NCBI RefSeq assembly: GCF_000010665.1
Contig: NC_012796.1
Location: 744,001 to 808,000, forward strand
DNA from: Solidesulfovibrio magneticus RS-1
GTDB lineage: Bacteria > Desulfobacterota > Desulfovibrionia > Desulfovibrionales > Desulfovibrionaceae
Length of the DNA stretch: 64,000 nt
Reading direction: 5' to 3'
This document shows positions 1 through 9,033 of this stretch, piece by piece. The position numbers and the translations under genes were made by a program. Positions within the stretch are counted from its first letter, which is position 1, and each line of letters opens with the position of its first letter. The notes under the pieces are model-generated. The model was not told the origin of the DNA. It saw only the letters and a program-made list of their open reading frames with translations, and did not search any database.

Positions 1-54
1 GTCCGAAGCTCCGGTATCCTTGAGCATCTTAAAAAAAGCGTCGAGCTGGGCCAT
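1..54 (-). CDS. pilT: PilT-type twitching ATPase, N-terminal fragment (cut by window edge)
   Basis: Only the first 18 codons are in the window, starting MAQLDAFFKML and continuing through GASD. This opening is typical of PilT-family hexameric retraction ATPases, which disassemble type IV pili at the inner membrane. An AAGGAG Shine-Dalgarno lies just upstream on the minus strand. The gene diverges from the pilus assembly cluster that starts near 400, which agrees with a pilus role. The fragment is too short to separate PilT from PilU. Confidence 0.6.
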   Translation of the reverse strand, partial: MAQLDAFFKMLKDTGASD

Positions 55-391
55 GGCCTCTCCTTGGACGGACGGATGGCCGAGCCTACCACGGAAGGGG
101 GCAGCTTTGGAATTGCCTTGACAGCCCTCGGTTTGGGCACGGGTCTTGAAGAATGCCCGGCATGGGATCTCCCAAAGGCCGGGCGAAACGCCGCCAGCGG
201 CCCGGTTGGGGGAAAAACGGGCGGCGGGAAGGGTCGTCTGGAGTTTAACGAAATGAAACGAGGCTGGCCCATGGGTGAGAAAGTGAACCGCCGCAGGCTT
301 CCGGTTGGGAGCGCTTGGGAAGACGGACGGTTTTTTTTTGGCCCGGACGGCATCGTATCTATCGTTAAGTAGCGACAAGGAGCGATGCGGG
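55..391. other. intergenic region between pilT and the pilus cluster
   Basis: This 337-bp stretch separates divergent genes and should carry promoters for both. A 102-codon open frame crosses it, but with Gly/Arg-rich, shadow-like composition and no family resemblance. A run of nine T and an AT-richer stretch near 331-370 precede the HTH gene. No convincing sigma-54 or sigma-70 promoter could be assigned. Confidence 0.4.
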
Positions 392-577
392 ATGCACGAG
401 CGCAAGATGGAAGTGAAGGAAACCTACACGGTCCAGGAAGTGGCCAGGTTGCTCAAATGCAGCGACCAGACGGTGCGTAAGCTCCTCAAGGGCCACGAGC
501 TTCGTGGGGCCAAGGTGGGCCGGGGTTGGCGCATTTGTCACGACGAAGTGGTGCGCATGACGCGGCTTCAGGGCTAG
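392..577 (+). CDS. small HTH (excisionase/MerR-like) DNA-binding protein
   Basis: A 61-residue protein. The stretch YTVQEVARLLKCSDQTVRKL is a winged-helix excisionase-type fold (helix_turn_helix_17), followed by KVGRGWRI, the usual beta-hairpin. The start at 392 has AAGGAG about 9 nt upstream; an in-frame ATG at 407 is an alternative. It ends 38 bp before the likely GTG start of the PilM-like gene, so it is probably first in the pilus operon and may regulate it. Single-domain HTH proteins of this kind also occur as recombination directionality factors, but no integrase is nearby. Confidence 0.7.
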   Translation: MHERKMEVKETYTVQEVARLLKCSDQTVRKLLKGHELRGAKVGRGWRICHDEVVRMTRLQG

Positions 578-615
578 CGTCGGTCGGCGAACGCGGCAAA
601 GACGGGAGAGAGTCG

Positions 616-3600
616 GTGGGCAAGGAAGACAAAATTACGCCGAGCCAGCGTTTGCTGGAGCTCATCCGCAAGTCCTCGGGAGCAGCCGGGACGGCGGCTC
701 CTGCTGCGTCCAACGCGGGGGAGGCGGTGCGTCGGCCGACGATTGGCCCGTCCACGGCGGCGGTGGCCCAGCCTGATCCTGTCGCGCCGACCGGCCTGGC
801 CGCCACCCCGGTCGTCGAAGAAGCGGTTGTGACGCCGACAGCGCCGACAGCGCCGGCAACGAATTCGCAGCTTGATGCCGCCGCCGACGCCAATCCGCAA
901 CTCGTGTACGATCCGTACGGCGCGGGGCTTGCCACCGCCTCTTACCAGGGCGGCGTGAGCTGGCCGGGGTTCGGCGAAATTCCTCCGGCCAAGCCGGCCG
1001 ACGGGGCGGAATTTGACCCGGCGATGCCGGCAGCCGGCCCGGCTGAACTGCAGCCGGAACCCGTCATTGATCTGGCTGTCGAGGCGACCCCGGCCGACGC
1101 GACCGAAGCCGCTGGCGCGCCCGGGGTGTTGGCCGAGGCCCTGCCCGAACTCGTTTTGGATCTCGACGATGTGGCGACCCCGGCTGACGCGACCGAAGCC
1201 GCTGTCGCGCCCGGGGTGTTGGCCGAGGGCCTGCCGGAACCCGTCATTGATCTGGCTGTCGAGGCGACCCCGGCCGACGCGACCGAAGCCGCTGTCGCGC
1301 CCGGGGGGTTGGCCCAGGCCCTGCCCGAACTCGTGTTGGATCTCGACGCCGCACCAGCCCCGTTTGGCTTGGCCGAGATCCCAGATGCGCCATCCGTCCC
1401 GGCCGAGGCCCAGCCCGAGCTTGTTTTGGGTCGCGACGCCGCGCCGGCCCCGGCCGCTGGGTCCACCTCACAAGCCGAGACCGCTGTCCCGGGCGGGGGC
1501 CTGCCGGAACTCGTTTTGGACCTCGACGCCGCGCCGACCATGTTTTTCACTCCGGCCCCGGTGGCCGCCGCCCCGTCGGATACGGCCGCGACGTCCGAGA
1601 CGGCCGACGGGCCCGGCGCTTTAGCCCCGAGCGACACAGCCAACGCTGAGGAGCCGCCCCAGGCGGACGACGCCGACAATGCGTCCGGCCCCATGGCCGA
1701 ATCCGCTCCCGTGGCCGCCGCCGATCTGGCGGTCGTGGCCGCTTCGGCCGGCATGGTCTCGGAGACGGCGGCGGGGACCCCCAAAAAACGACGGGGCTTC
1801 AACTGGCGCTCCCTGCTGCCTGGCGGGCGCATCTGTCATGTGGGCGTGGACATCTCGGCCACGGAACTCGTGTGCGTGGCCGTGCGCGGCCAGGACGCCG
1901 ACTTCGAGGTCTTGGGCCTGGAAGCCGTGCCCGTGCCCCAGGGCGTGGAGCCGGGACAGCCGGAATTCGCCGCCCTGCTGGGGCGCGCCCTGTCCGGCCT
2001 GTGCCTGCCCGGCCAGATGCCTAAGGTCTGGGCGGCCGCCCAAAGCGCCCGGTCCAACATCCAGTTCCTGACCATTCCCAAAGTGCCGTCCCGTCAGGTG
2101 GACAACGCCGTGTACTGGACCGCCAAAAAGGACATGGGCTTTGACGAAGCCGACGTGATCTTCGATTTTGAACGGCGGGGCGAGATCACGGAAAAAGGGG
2201 CCGTTCGGCTGGGGGCCATGGCCTATACCACGCCGCGCGAGGCCATAAGCCTCCTGCAAAACGATTTCGCTCAGGCCGGCTTCCCCCTGGCCGGTCTGAC
2301 CCTGGAACCCTTCGCCCATCAGAATCTCTATCGCCGCCGCATCGTGGACGGCCCGACCGAAGGGGCCACGGCCAACCTGCATGTGGGCCGCAACTGGTCA
2401 CGCCTGGAGATTGTCAGCAACGGCGACATCATGTTCGTGCGGGTCATCAAGACCTCCATGTCGGGCATGGAACAGGCTGTCTACGACGCCCTGGAATCCC
2501 GGGGCCTGGCCGCCCCGGCCCAGCCGGCCAAGGCTCCGGCGGGAGCGCCCGGGGCCGCCGGGCCGCGCGAGGAAGTGGTACTCGATCTCGACGCCCTGTC
2601 CGGCTCCGCCGAGGCTGGCCTCGTCCTGGACCTCGACGCTCCGGCCAGTCCGGTTACGCCCGAACCGGAGCCGCAAGGCCCGTCGCCGCAGCCGTCAACC
2701 GGCGAGACCGTCCGGCCGCTGGAAGCCGACCACGCCCGCGAACTGCTTGACTCCGTGGTTTACGGCTGCCTGTCCGTGGACGACTGCCACCCCGGCTACG
2801 GGCTGGAACTCGACGACGTCATGGACATGCTGCGCCCGGTGGCCTCGCGCCTGGTGCGGCAGGTGGAAATGACGCTGAAGCACTACCGCGAATCCCTGGG
2901 GCAGGATCAGGTCACCCGGCTGACGGTGTCCGGCCCCCTGGGCGGCAGCCGGCTGTTTTTGGATTTCATCCAGGAACATGTGGGATTGCCCTGCGAATCC
3001 CTGGACCCCCTGGCCGGCCGCCCCCTGCCGGCGGGAACGGCCATTGGCGGACGGCTGCCGGGTGCGCTTTTCAGCCAGGCCCTGGGACTGGCTCTGTCCG
3101 ACGAAGGCCACACGCCAAGCGCTTTCGTCACCTACAAGGAGCGCGCCGCCAAACGCGCTTCGCGTCTGCTCGAACAAGGGGCGTTGGTGGGACTGGCGGC
3201 GGTCCTGGCCGGCATGGCCTTGTTGTCGTTTTCCGCCATGGCCAAGCGCCAAACCCTGGAAAGGGAACGCGACGCCCTGAACCAGCGTCTGGCGGGCTAC
3301 GGCGCTTCCCTGGACGCGGCTGCTCTGGCCCGCAAGTCCGAGGAACTGCGGACCAAGATCGAGGCCATGCAGCGCTACGCCTCCCGCAACCGCATTGTCG
3401 GGATATGGGAGGAAGCCCTGGCCCTGGCTCCAGACGGCGTGCGCATCGGCTCCATGACCACCGAGTGCGGGCCGCCCGACAAGCCCCTGGACCAGGCCGC
3501 CGCCCAGGCCGCCGCCCAGGCCGCCAAGAACCTCAAGGACGGTAAGGACCCCAATGCCCCGGTGTCCAGGCTCATCATCGAGGGCGTGGCCATTGGCGAC

Positions 3601-3765
3601 GCCCGGTTGTTCGACTCCATGCTGGCCAGCTACGTGGTCGCCCTGGAAGGTTCGCCCCTGTTGGAGGAAATTTCCGTCAAGCGCAGCGAACTGGAGGGTC
3701 TGGAAGGCGGGGCCACGGGCTTGCGGTTTGTGCTGGCGGCCAATCTCACGGAGAGCAAACCATGA
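616..3765 (+). CDS. PilM-PilN-like fusion of the pilus inner-membrane platform
   Basis: About 1049 residues. Residues 1-400 are Ala/Pro/acidic low-complexity sequence with repeats of the type ELVLDLD. Residues ~405-830 resemble the actin-like PilM/GspL-cytoplasmic fold, opening CHVGVDISATELVCVAV. One membrane helix at ~855-875 (GLAAVLAGMALLSFSAM) is followed by a periplasmic coiled coil, as in PilN. PilM and PilN are normally separate, so this is a fused version. An extra VLDLD-rich linker (nt ~2570-2700) interrupts the PilM-like domain. The frame is open from 526, but the GTG at 616 with GGGAGAG upstream avoids overlap with the HTH gene. Its stop overlaps the next start as ATGA. Confidence 0.75.
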   Translation: MGKEDKITPSQRLLELIRKSSGAAGTAAPAASNAGEAVRRPTIGPSTAAVAQPDPVAPTGLAATPVVEEAVVTPTAPTAPATNSQLDAAADANPQLVYDPYGAGLATASYQGGVSWPGFGEIPPAKPADGAEFDPAMPAAGPAELQPEPVIDLAVEATPADATEAAGAPGVLAEALPELVLDLDDVATPADATEAAVAPGVLAEGLPEPVIDLAVEATPADATEAAVAPGGLAQALPELVLDLDAAPAPFGLAEIPDAPSVPAEAQPELVLGRDAAPAPAAGSTSQAETAVPGGGLPELVLDLDAAPTMFFTPAPVAAAPSDTAATSETADGPGALAPSDTANAEEPPQADDADNASGPMAESAPVAAADLAVVAASAGMVSETAAGTPKKRRGFNWRSLLPGGRICHVGVDISATELVCVAVRGQDADFEVLGLEAVPVPQGVEPGQPEFAALLGRALSGLCLPGQMPKVWAAAQSARSNIQFLTIPKVPSRQVDNAVYWTAKKDMGFDEADVIFDFERRGEITEKGAVRLGAMAYTTPREAISLLQNDFAQAGFPLAGLTLEPFAHQNLYRRRIVDGPTEGATANLHVGRNWSRLEIVSNGDIMFVRVIKTSMSGMEQAVYDALESRGLAAPAQPAKAPAGAPGAAGPREEVVLDLDALSGSAEAGLVLDLDAPASPVTPEPEPQGPSPQPSTGETVRPLEADHARELLDSVVYGCLSVDDCHPGYGLELDDVMDMLRPVASRLVRQVEMTLKHYRESLGQDQVTRLTVSGPLGGSRLFLDFIQEHVGLPCESLDPLAGRPLPAGTAIGGRLPGALFSQALGLALSDEGHTPSAFVTYKERAAKRASRLLEQGALVGLAAVLAGMALLSFSAMAKRQTLERERDALNQRLAGYGASLDAAALARKSEELRTKIEAMQRYASRNRIVGIWEEALALAPDGVRIGSMTTECGPPDKPLDQAAAQAAAQAAKNLKDGKDPNAPVSRLIIEGVAIGDARLFDSMLASYVVALEGSPLLEEISVKRSELEGLEGGATGLRFVLAANLTESKP
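1057..1506 (+). repeat. five tandem 90-bp (30-residue) repeats with ELVLDLD / EPVIDLA motif
   Basis: Units start at 1057, 1147, 1237, 1327 and 1417; a sixth motif begins at 1507. The first three units are close to identical at the DNA level, for example the segment from GGAACCCGTCATTGATCTGG recurs exactly 180 bp later. Units four and five keep the motif but diverge afterwards. Exact 30-residue period and near-identical DNA indicate recent tandem duplication inside the PilM-like gene. Confidence 0.9.
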
Positions 3766-4295
3766 CCCTGGCCGAAATGCGAGGCGCCCTGCCGCCTCGG
3801 ACCCTGCTCACCCTGGCCGTGGGCGCGGCCGTGGCCCTGGGATTTCTGGCGGTCTTCCTGCTGCCGGAATACCGCGAGATCGAACAGTTGACCGTTCGCA
3901 CGGCCGCCATGCGTGAAACCCTCAACGATCGCAGCCAGCTCGAACCCGTAGCCAAGGCCCTGGGCGAAACCCAGGCCAAGGTGCGCGAGGTGGGGCCGGT
4001 GGGCGGACGGGACAAGCTCCCGCTGGCCGATGTGGAGCGGCTCACCACGATTTTCGATGCACTGGCCAAACCGCATGGCCTGCGTCTGTCGGCCGTCTCC
4101 CCGGACGCCGCCTCGGTGACCCGCGAGGGTTTGTTGGCCGTGCGGCTGGCGTTTCTTGGCACGCCCGAGGCCGCCCGCCGGTTCATGCTGGACCTCGGCG
4201 GCTTCGGCCCCGTGGTCAAGGTGGAGTCGGCCGCGACCATGTATGGCCGTGAAGGCCGCGAATTTACCCTGAAGTGCTGGCTGGCCGTTCGTTAG
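3762..4295 (+). CDS. PilO/GspM-like inner-membrane pilus assembly protein
   Basis: 177 residues: a short cytoplasmic N-terminus, one membrane helix (~18-35, LLTLAVGAAVALGFLAVFLL), a coiled coil (EIEQLTVRTAAMRETL) and a small C-terminal alpha/beta domain. This is the PilO layout; PilO pairs with PilN in the periplasm and links the platform to the secretin. The start overlaps the stop of the PilM-PilN-like gene as ATGA, indicating translational coupling. Identification rests on layout and position, as PilO sequences diverge greatly. Confidence 0.65.
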   Translation: MTLAEMRGALPPRTLLTLAVGAAVALGFLAVFLLPEYREIEQLTVRTAAMRETLNDRSQLEPVAKALGETQAKVREVGPVGGRDKLPLADVERLTTIFDALAKPHGLRLSAVSPDAASVTREGLLAVRLAFLGTPEAARRFMLDLGGFGPVVKVESAATMYGREGREFTLKCWLAVR

Positions 4296-4323
4296 GCCGG
4301 CCCGGACATAAGGAGAGCGGGGC

Positions 4324-4833
4324 ATGACCCGGCGGGAAAAGATCATATTGGCCGTGACCGGCGTGGTTGCCGTGGTTGCCGCGGTCTACCTGTTGCTGGA
4401 CACCGGTCCGGCGGTTGCGCCGCAGCCCGGGGGCCAAGTGCAGGCCCAGGCCGCCGCCCAGACCCAGGCCGCCGCCCAGGCCCGGGAAGCGGCCCAGGCC
4501 CTGGTCCGCCAGGCTGCGCCTGGCGGCGTCGAGACGGCGCTGATGGCCGCCTTGGACAAGCCGTGGCGCGTGGCCGTCCTGTACGACAAACCCCTGGAAG
4601 CCCGGGGCGGGACGGGCCGGCCGACGGTGGTGCCCCGGTTCACGGGCTATGTGGAGTTGGGCTCGGGGCGGCTGGCCGTCATCGACGGCTACGAATACCA
4701 GGCCGGCGACACCCTGGAGGGCGGCGGCTACAAGGTGCTGGCCGTGTCCCCGGACAAGGTGACGCTGGAAAGCCTGGCCAACGGCCAACGTCTGGATATT
4801 CCCTACGACGGGCAGGACGCCCTGGGGCGATGA
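4324..4833 (+). CDS. PilP-like pilus assembly protein
   Basis: 169 residues. An N-terminal membrane helix (IILAVTGVVAVVAAVYLLL) is followed by a Gln/Ala-rich linker (AQAAAQTQAAAQAREAAQA) and a C-terminal beta domain containing FTGYVELGSGRLAVIDGYEY and VLAVSPDKVTLESL. This matches the PilP/GspC homology-region fold that contacts the secretin N0 domain. GGAGAG lies upstream of the ATG. It sits between the PilO-like gene and the secretin, the usual place for pilP. Unlike PilP lipoproteins it has a membrane anchor instead of a lipobox, closer to GspC or MshK-type proteins. Confidence 0.6.
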   Translation: MTRREKIILAVTGVVAVVAAVYLLLDTGPAVAPQPGGQVQAQAAAQTQAAAQAREAAQALVRQAAPGGVETALMAALDKPWRVAVLYDKPLEARGGTGRPTVVPRFTGYVELGSGRLAVIDGYEYQAGDTLEGGGYKVLAVSPDKVTLESLANGQRLDIPYDGQDALGR

Positions 4834-4862
4834 ACCGGCGCAAGCCGGGACGGGAGAAGACC

Positions 4863-6953
4863 ATGCAAGTGACGGGCAACAAAAGACGGCCGGGCGGCTT
4901 CGCGGCGACGGCGGCGGGGATGATCCTGATCATGGCCGTGGGCTGCGTCAAAAAGCCCCAGAAAGATACCTTCATCGAGCATTGGGAGACCATGGCCAAC
5001 AAGTCCGAGGGCTATTCCCCGGTGGCCAGGCCGCGCAAGGTGGAGTTCTCCAAGGCGACCATCAAGGCTGACAAGCCCGAGAAGGAAGCGCCCAAGCCGG
5101 TCAAGGCCCTGCCCAAGCAGAAGGTGACGCTGCGCATGTACGACACCGATCTGGTGGCCGTTGTGCGGGCCATGGCCCGGGCGGCCAACCAGAACGTGGT
5201 GCTGTCCTCGTCCATCCCGGGCGCGGCCGGCGGCGACAAGGCCCTGCGTATCAACGTCAACGTGGTCGACGCCCCCTGGGACGAGACCTTCACGAGTATC
5301 CTTACGGCCAACGGCCTGGCCTACGCCGTGGAAGGCGACATCATCCGCGTCATGACCCTGGCCGACATGGAGCAGCAAAACAAGCTCAAGGAAGCTCACA
5401 ACAAACTTCTGGCCGAAAAGACCAAGGCCAAGGAGCTGGAGCCCTTCGTCATGGCCCGGGTGGAGATCAACTTCGCCGAGCTGCCCAAGATCTACGCCAC
5501 CCTGTCGGCCATGTGCGGCGGGTCCGCCCAGTCTGGACTGGCCGGCGGCCAGGGCCAGGCCAACCAGGCCAAGCCCGGCGAGACCGTGCGCGACATCACC
5601 CCCACCAGCGCCACCAGCGACGCCATGAACATCCAGGGGCAAAGCGGGGCGCGCAATCCCGGTCAGCTCAACTGCTCGGTAGTGCCCGACCAGCACAGCA
5701 ACTCCATCATCGTCCAAGGGCCACCCAACGACGCTGAACGGCTGGTGGCGCTTATTGAGGAACTCGACAAACCCCGTCCCCAGGTCAAGCTCAAGGCGTT
5801 TATCGTCCAGACCGACCGCGAGACCGGCCGCCAGCTCGGCGTGCAGTGGGGCGGGCTGCTCAAAAATTCCAACCTGCGCATCTCTCCGGCCCAGACCGGC
5901 ACCTCGACCACGACGCTTAATACCGGCAACACTTCCGGCAACACCGTGGGCAGCAACACGTCCACCAATTCGTCGCTTAGCGGCAACAACAGCACCACCC
6001 TGAACAACACGTTGGCTGCCAATACCGCCAACAACAGCACCACCACCACCACGGTCAACGCCGACGGCACGGTCACCACCACCACCTCCTCCACCTCGTC
6101 CCCGTCGGACAGTTCGGTATCCAACCTGGCGGCCAGCGCCGCCTCGGCCCTGGCCGCCAGCATGCTGGCCGCCAATACCGGTACCTCGTCCAACAGCACC
6201 TCGGGCTCCTCGACCCTGGCCTCGACAGCCTCGCCGGCCTTTGCCGGCGGCACCTCGGGCCAGGGCTTTGGCCTCAACTTCCCGGCGCTGTCCTCCGCTT
6301 TGACCAGCGCCTCGGGCCTGGGCGCGGCCGGGGCCGGCGTCAACTTCCTGTTCGGCAACATCGCCGGCAACGTGCTGGAAGCCCAGCTCACCGCCCTGGC
6401 CGAGTCCAACAAGGTGAAGATCCTCTCCAGCCCCACCATCACCACCATGGAGAACCACTCCGCTTTCGTGGAAAACGGCATGGACGTGCCCTACGTCTCC
6501 ACCTCGCAAAACGGCACCAACGTCCAGTTCGCCCACGCCACCCTCAAGCTCGAAATGCTGCCCCACGTGGTGGACAACTCCAATCTACGCATGAAGATCG
6601 TGGTGAAAGACGACCAAGTGGACACCACCAACACCGTCCAGGGCAACCCGTTTATCTACAAGCGCGAAACCCAGTCCAACCTCGTGGTCGAGGACGGCGA
6701 CACCATCGTCATCTCTGGGCTGACCCGCGACACCGTCGGCGACAACGAGGCCGGCGTGCCCTACCTCAGCGACATTCCGGGCCTGGGCTGGGCGTTTAAG
6801 ACCAAGGCGTCGAGCATCAAACGCGAAGAGATCTACATCTTCGTGACGCCGACCATCCTCAAGGAAAAGCCCATATCCCCGCCGCCGGCCGTGGCCATGA
6901 TCCGGCCTTCCGACGCGGCCGAGACGGATAAAATCGGGTCTTTGACCCAGTAG
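4863..6953 (+). CDS. type IV pilus secretin (PilQ/MshL type), lipoprotein
   Basis: 696 residues. The signal sequence ends in a lipobox (MAVGC). Then come N-domains with VVAVVRAMARAANQNVVLSSSI and a C-terminal secretin domain with VPYLSDIPGLGWAFKTK, the conserved VPxLxxIPxLGxLF signature. It forms the outer-membrane pore for the pilus. The ATG at 4863 has GGGAGAAG upstream; an ATG at 4830 overlapping the previous stop would add 11 residues. A Ser/Thr/Asn-rich insert of about 120 residues (nt ~5895-6260) lies between the last N-domain and the secretin core. Confidence 0.9.
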   Translation: MQVTGNKRRPGGFAATAAGMILIMAVGCVKKPQKDTFIEHWETMANKSEGYSPVARPRKVEFSKATIKADKPEKEAPKPVKALPKQKVTLRMYDTDLVAVVRAMARAANQNVVLSSSIPGAAGGDKALRINVNVVDAPWDETFTSILTANGLAYAVEGDIIRVMTLADMEQQNKLKEAHNKLLAEKTKAKELEPFVMARVEINFAELPKIYATLSAMCGGSAQSGLAGGQGQANQAKPGETVRDITPTSATSDAMNIQGQSGARNPGQLNCSVVPDQHSNSIIVQGPPNDAERLVALIEELDKPRPQVKLKAFIVQTDRETGRQLGVQWGGLLKNSNLRISPAQTGTSTTTLNTGNTSGNTVGSNTSTNSSLSGNNSTTLNNTLAANTANNSTTTTTVNADGTVTTTTSSTSSPSDSSVSNLAASAASALAASMLAANTGTSSNSTSGSSTLASTASPAFAGGTSGQGFGLNFPALSSALTSASGLGAAGAGVNFLFGNIAGNVLEAQLTALAESNKVKILSSPTITTMENHSAFVENGMDVPYVSTSQNGTNVQFAHATLKLEMLPHVVDNSNLRMKIVVKDDQVDTTNTVQGNPFIYKRETQSNLVVEDGDTIVISGLTRDTVGDNEAGVPYLSDIPGLGWAFKTKASSIKREEIYIFVTPTILKEKPISPPPAVAMIRPSDAAETDKIGSLTQ

Positions 6954-7043
6954 GCGACAACAGGGAGACGCCGCGTCGGGAATATGCCCCGGCCCGGCCA
7001 AGAAGCCGGTCGCGGCCGCGACGGCAGACGAGAGGAGAAGGCC

Positions 7044-9002
7044 ATGAGCTACTATCTGGCGATGGGACTGACGCGGGAACCTTTTTCCAATTCCCCCGAT
7101 CCCGACATGCTCTACCGGTCACGGACGCATCTGGAGTGCCTGCAGCACATGGAGATCGGCGTGCGGCTTCGCCGGGGGCTTAATGTGGTGCTCGGGGCCG
7201 TGGGCGCGGGCAAGACCACCCTGGCCAGGGAACTGACGCGTGTCCTTGGGGCCGACGGCGACATCGAGGCCTATCTCCTGGACGATCCGGCCTGTGCCTC
7301 CACCACCGACTTGCTGCTTTCGATCCTCACGCTTTTCGGCCTCGACGCCGCGTCCATGTGGCGCGATCCCATGATACTCAAGGAAGTGGTCAAGGCCGAG
7401 CTGGCCCGGCGCAGCGGCGAGCAGGGGCGCACCGTGGCCCTAATTATCGACGAAGGCCAAAAGATCACCCCCGACTGCCTGGAGCTGTTGCGCGAACTGC
7501 TCAACTTCGAGACGGCCACGCATAAGCTTCTGCAGATCGTCATCTTCGCCCAGTCCGAATTTGAGGAGACCCTTGCCGCCCGGCCCAACCTCGATGATCG
7601 GGTCAATTACCGCTACCGCCTGGAATGCTTGAACCGCGCCGAGACGGCGCGCATGATCGAGACGCGCCTGGCTCGTTGCGCTCCCGATGGGGAAACGCCC
7701 GGCGTGTTCACTCCGGCTGCCCTGCGCCGCATCCATCGCCGTACCGGCGGGCATCCGCGCAAGATCGTGCGGTTGTGCCATCTGTCCATGCTTTTAGCCG
7801 TGGGCTTCGGCAAAGCCCGGGTCAGCTGGTGGCTGGTGGGCCGGGCCGAGCGCGAGGCGGCCGGCGGTCGATCCCTGCTGTCCCGGCTGCCCCGATGGCC
7901 CCGAGCGCCCCGCCTGGCTGTCGCCGGCGCGGCCTGCGCCGGCCTGGTCCTGGTGTTGTCCCTGGCTGCTCCTGGCCTGCCTGGCTTGCCCGCTTTGCCC
8001 GATCTGTCCCGCTTGGCCCAGGATGCCGTAAGCCGCCTGGACGCCCTGTTGGCCGCGCCGACGCCGCCTGCCGCCCCGTCCTCGCCTTCGGCCCCGCAGG
8101 CCCAGGCCCTCTACGCGCCCGAACTGGCCGGCGTCGTTTCCACCGAGCCTCAGGTTCCGGCCCGTCCCGAGAGTCCGGCCAGTCCGGCCGCCGACGTCGC
8201 GGCCGTGCCGGCCGTGAGCGCCCCCTTGGCTCCCCGGGCCGCTTCGGTGGTCCATGCGCCGCCGGCCAATCCGACGGCGTTGGAAGGGCTTGGCGCGTCC
8301 CTGGCCTTGTCCGCCGCCGCCCTGCCGGCCGAGCCGGCCGCGGCCGAGACCACACGCATCGGCCGCGCCGTGGCCCTGGAAACCGCCGCGCCGGCCACGG
8401 CCGCCGCGGTCAAGACCAGCGCCGTCGCCCCTGCCGCGCCCGAGACCCTGGGCCAGTCCGTGGTCCGTTCGGGCTGGGCCGTCACCCGCCAGGCCGCGCG
8501 GCTTTACGGCAACGGCGGCCGGGCCGTCATGGCCAGGCTGGCCAAGGCCAATCCGGGGGTCAATTTCGACCGGGTGCGCGCCGGCGACACCCTGGTTTTC
8601 CCGGCCATTCCGGCCGCTCCCCTGGAAGCGGGGCAATGTCTGGTCAAGGTGGCCGCCGTGGCCAGCCTCGACGAGGGCTTTGCCTATCTTGGCCGCCATG
8701 CCGGGGCCGACATGAACCTTTCCCTGTATTGCACCTATGCTCCGGCAACCGGGCTGCGCTACGACATCGTGCTCGGCTCCCTGTTTGGCGACCGGGCCTC
8801 GGCCGAGGCCGCCCTGGCCGAACTGCCGCGCGAACTGGCTTCCCGGGCCTCCATCGTCTCCGGTTACGGCCCGGACGCCGTGGCCTTCACGGACCTCGGC
8901 CCCTGGCCGGGGTTACGGGGCGGCCCCAAGATGGCCGGACCGGCCGGCGGCAGCCAGGACACCAAGCAGCGCATGGTCGTCTCCGAGGCCGCCCGGCCCT
9001 AA
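7044..9002 (+). CDS. MshM/ExeA-like AAA ATPase with membrane helix and LysM/SPOR-like C-terminus
   Basis: 652 residues. The N-terminal ATPase opens YYLAMGLTREPFSNSPDP, typical of ExeA/GspA and MshM, with Walker A GAVGAGKTT (~52-60) and Walker B VALIIDEGQ (~131-139). A membrane helix follows at ~290-310, then a long Ala/Pro linker, a LysM-like segment (YGNGGRAVMARLAKANPGVN) and a C-terminal SPOR-like region. ExeA family members help insert or assemble the secretin through peptidoglycan, which fits the position right after the secretin. The start at 7044 is chosen for AGAGGAGAAG just upstream; an in-frame ATG at 6984 has no such site. Confidence 0.8.
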   Translation: MSYYLAMGLTREPFSNSPDPDMLYRSRTHLECLQHMEIGVRLRRGLNVVLGAVGAGKTTLARELTRVLGADGDIEAYLLDDPACASTTDLLLSILTLFGLDAASMWRDPMILKEVVKAELARRSGEQGRTVALIIDEGQKITPDCLELLRELLNFETATHKLLQIVIFAQSEFEETLAARPNLDDRVNYRYRLECLNRAETARMIETRLARCAPDGETPGVFTPAALRRIHRRTGGHPRKIVRLCHLSMLLAVGFGKARVSWWLVGRAEREAAGGRSLLSRLPRWPRAPRLAVAGAACAGLVLVLSLAAPGLPGLPALPDLSRLAQDAVSRLDALLAAPTPPAAPSSPSAPQAQALYAPELAGVVSTEPQVPARPESPASPAADVAAVPAVSAPLAPRAASVVHAPPANPTALEGLGASLALSAAALPAEPAAAETTRIGRAVALETAAPATAAAVKTSAVAPAAPETLGQSVVRSGWAVTRQAARLYGNGGRAVMARLAKANPGVNFDRVRAGDTLVFPAIPAAPLEAGQCLVKVAAVASLDEGFAYLGRHAGADMNLSLYCTYAPATGLRYDIVLGSLFGDRASAEAALAELPRELASRASIVSGYGPDAVAFTDLGPWPGLRGGPKMAGPAGGSQDTKQRMVVSEAARP

Positions 9003-9033
9003 TCGCGCCCATAACCATACGGATACACGGATC

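Noticed and set aside
64-372. 102-residue open frame before the pilus cluster
   Set aside because: Gly/Arg-rich with no domain or clear ribosome site, and it crosses a divergent promoter region.
942-1832. Long minus-strand open frame opposite the acidic repeats
   Set aside because: It is the shadow of a repetitive GC-rich gene; composition is Ala/Ser/Gly repeats without a start signal.
4803-6566. 587-residue minus-strand open frame opposite the secretin
   Set aside because: His/Gly/Val-rich antisense shadow of a clear secretin gene.
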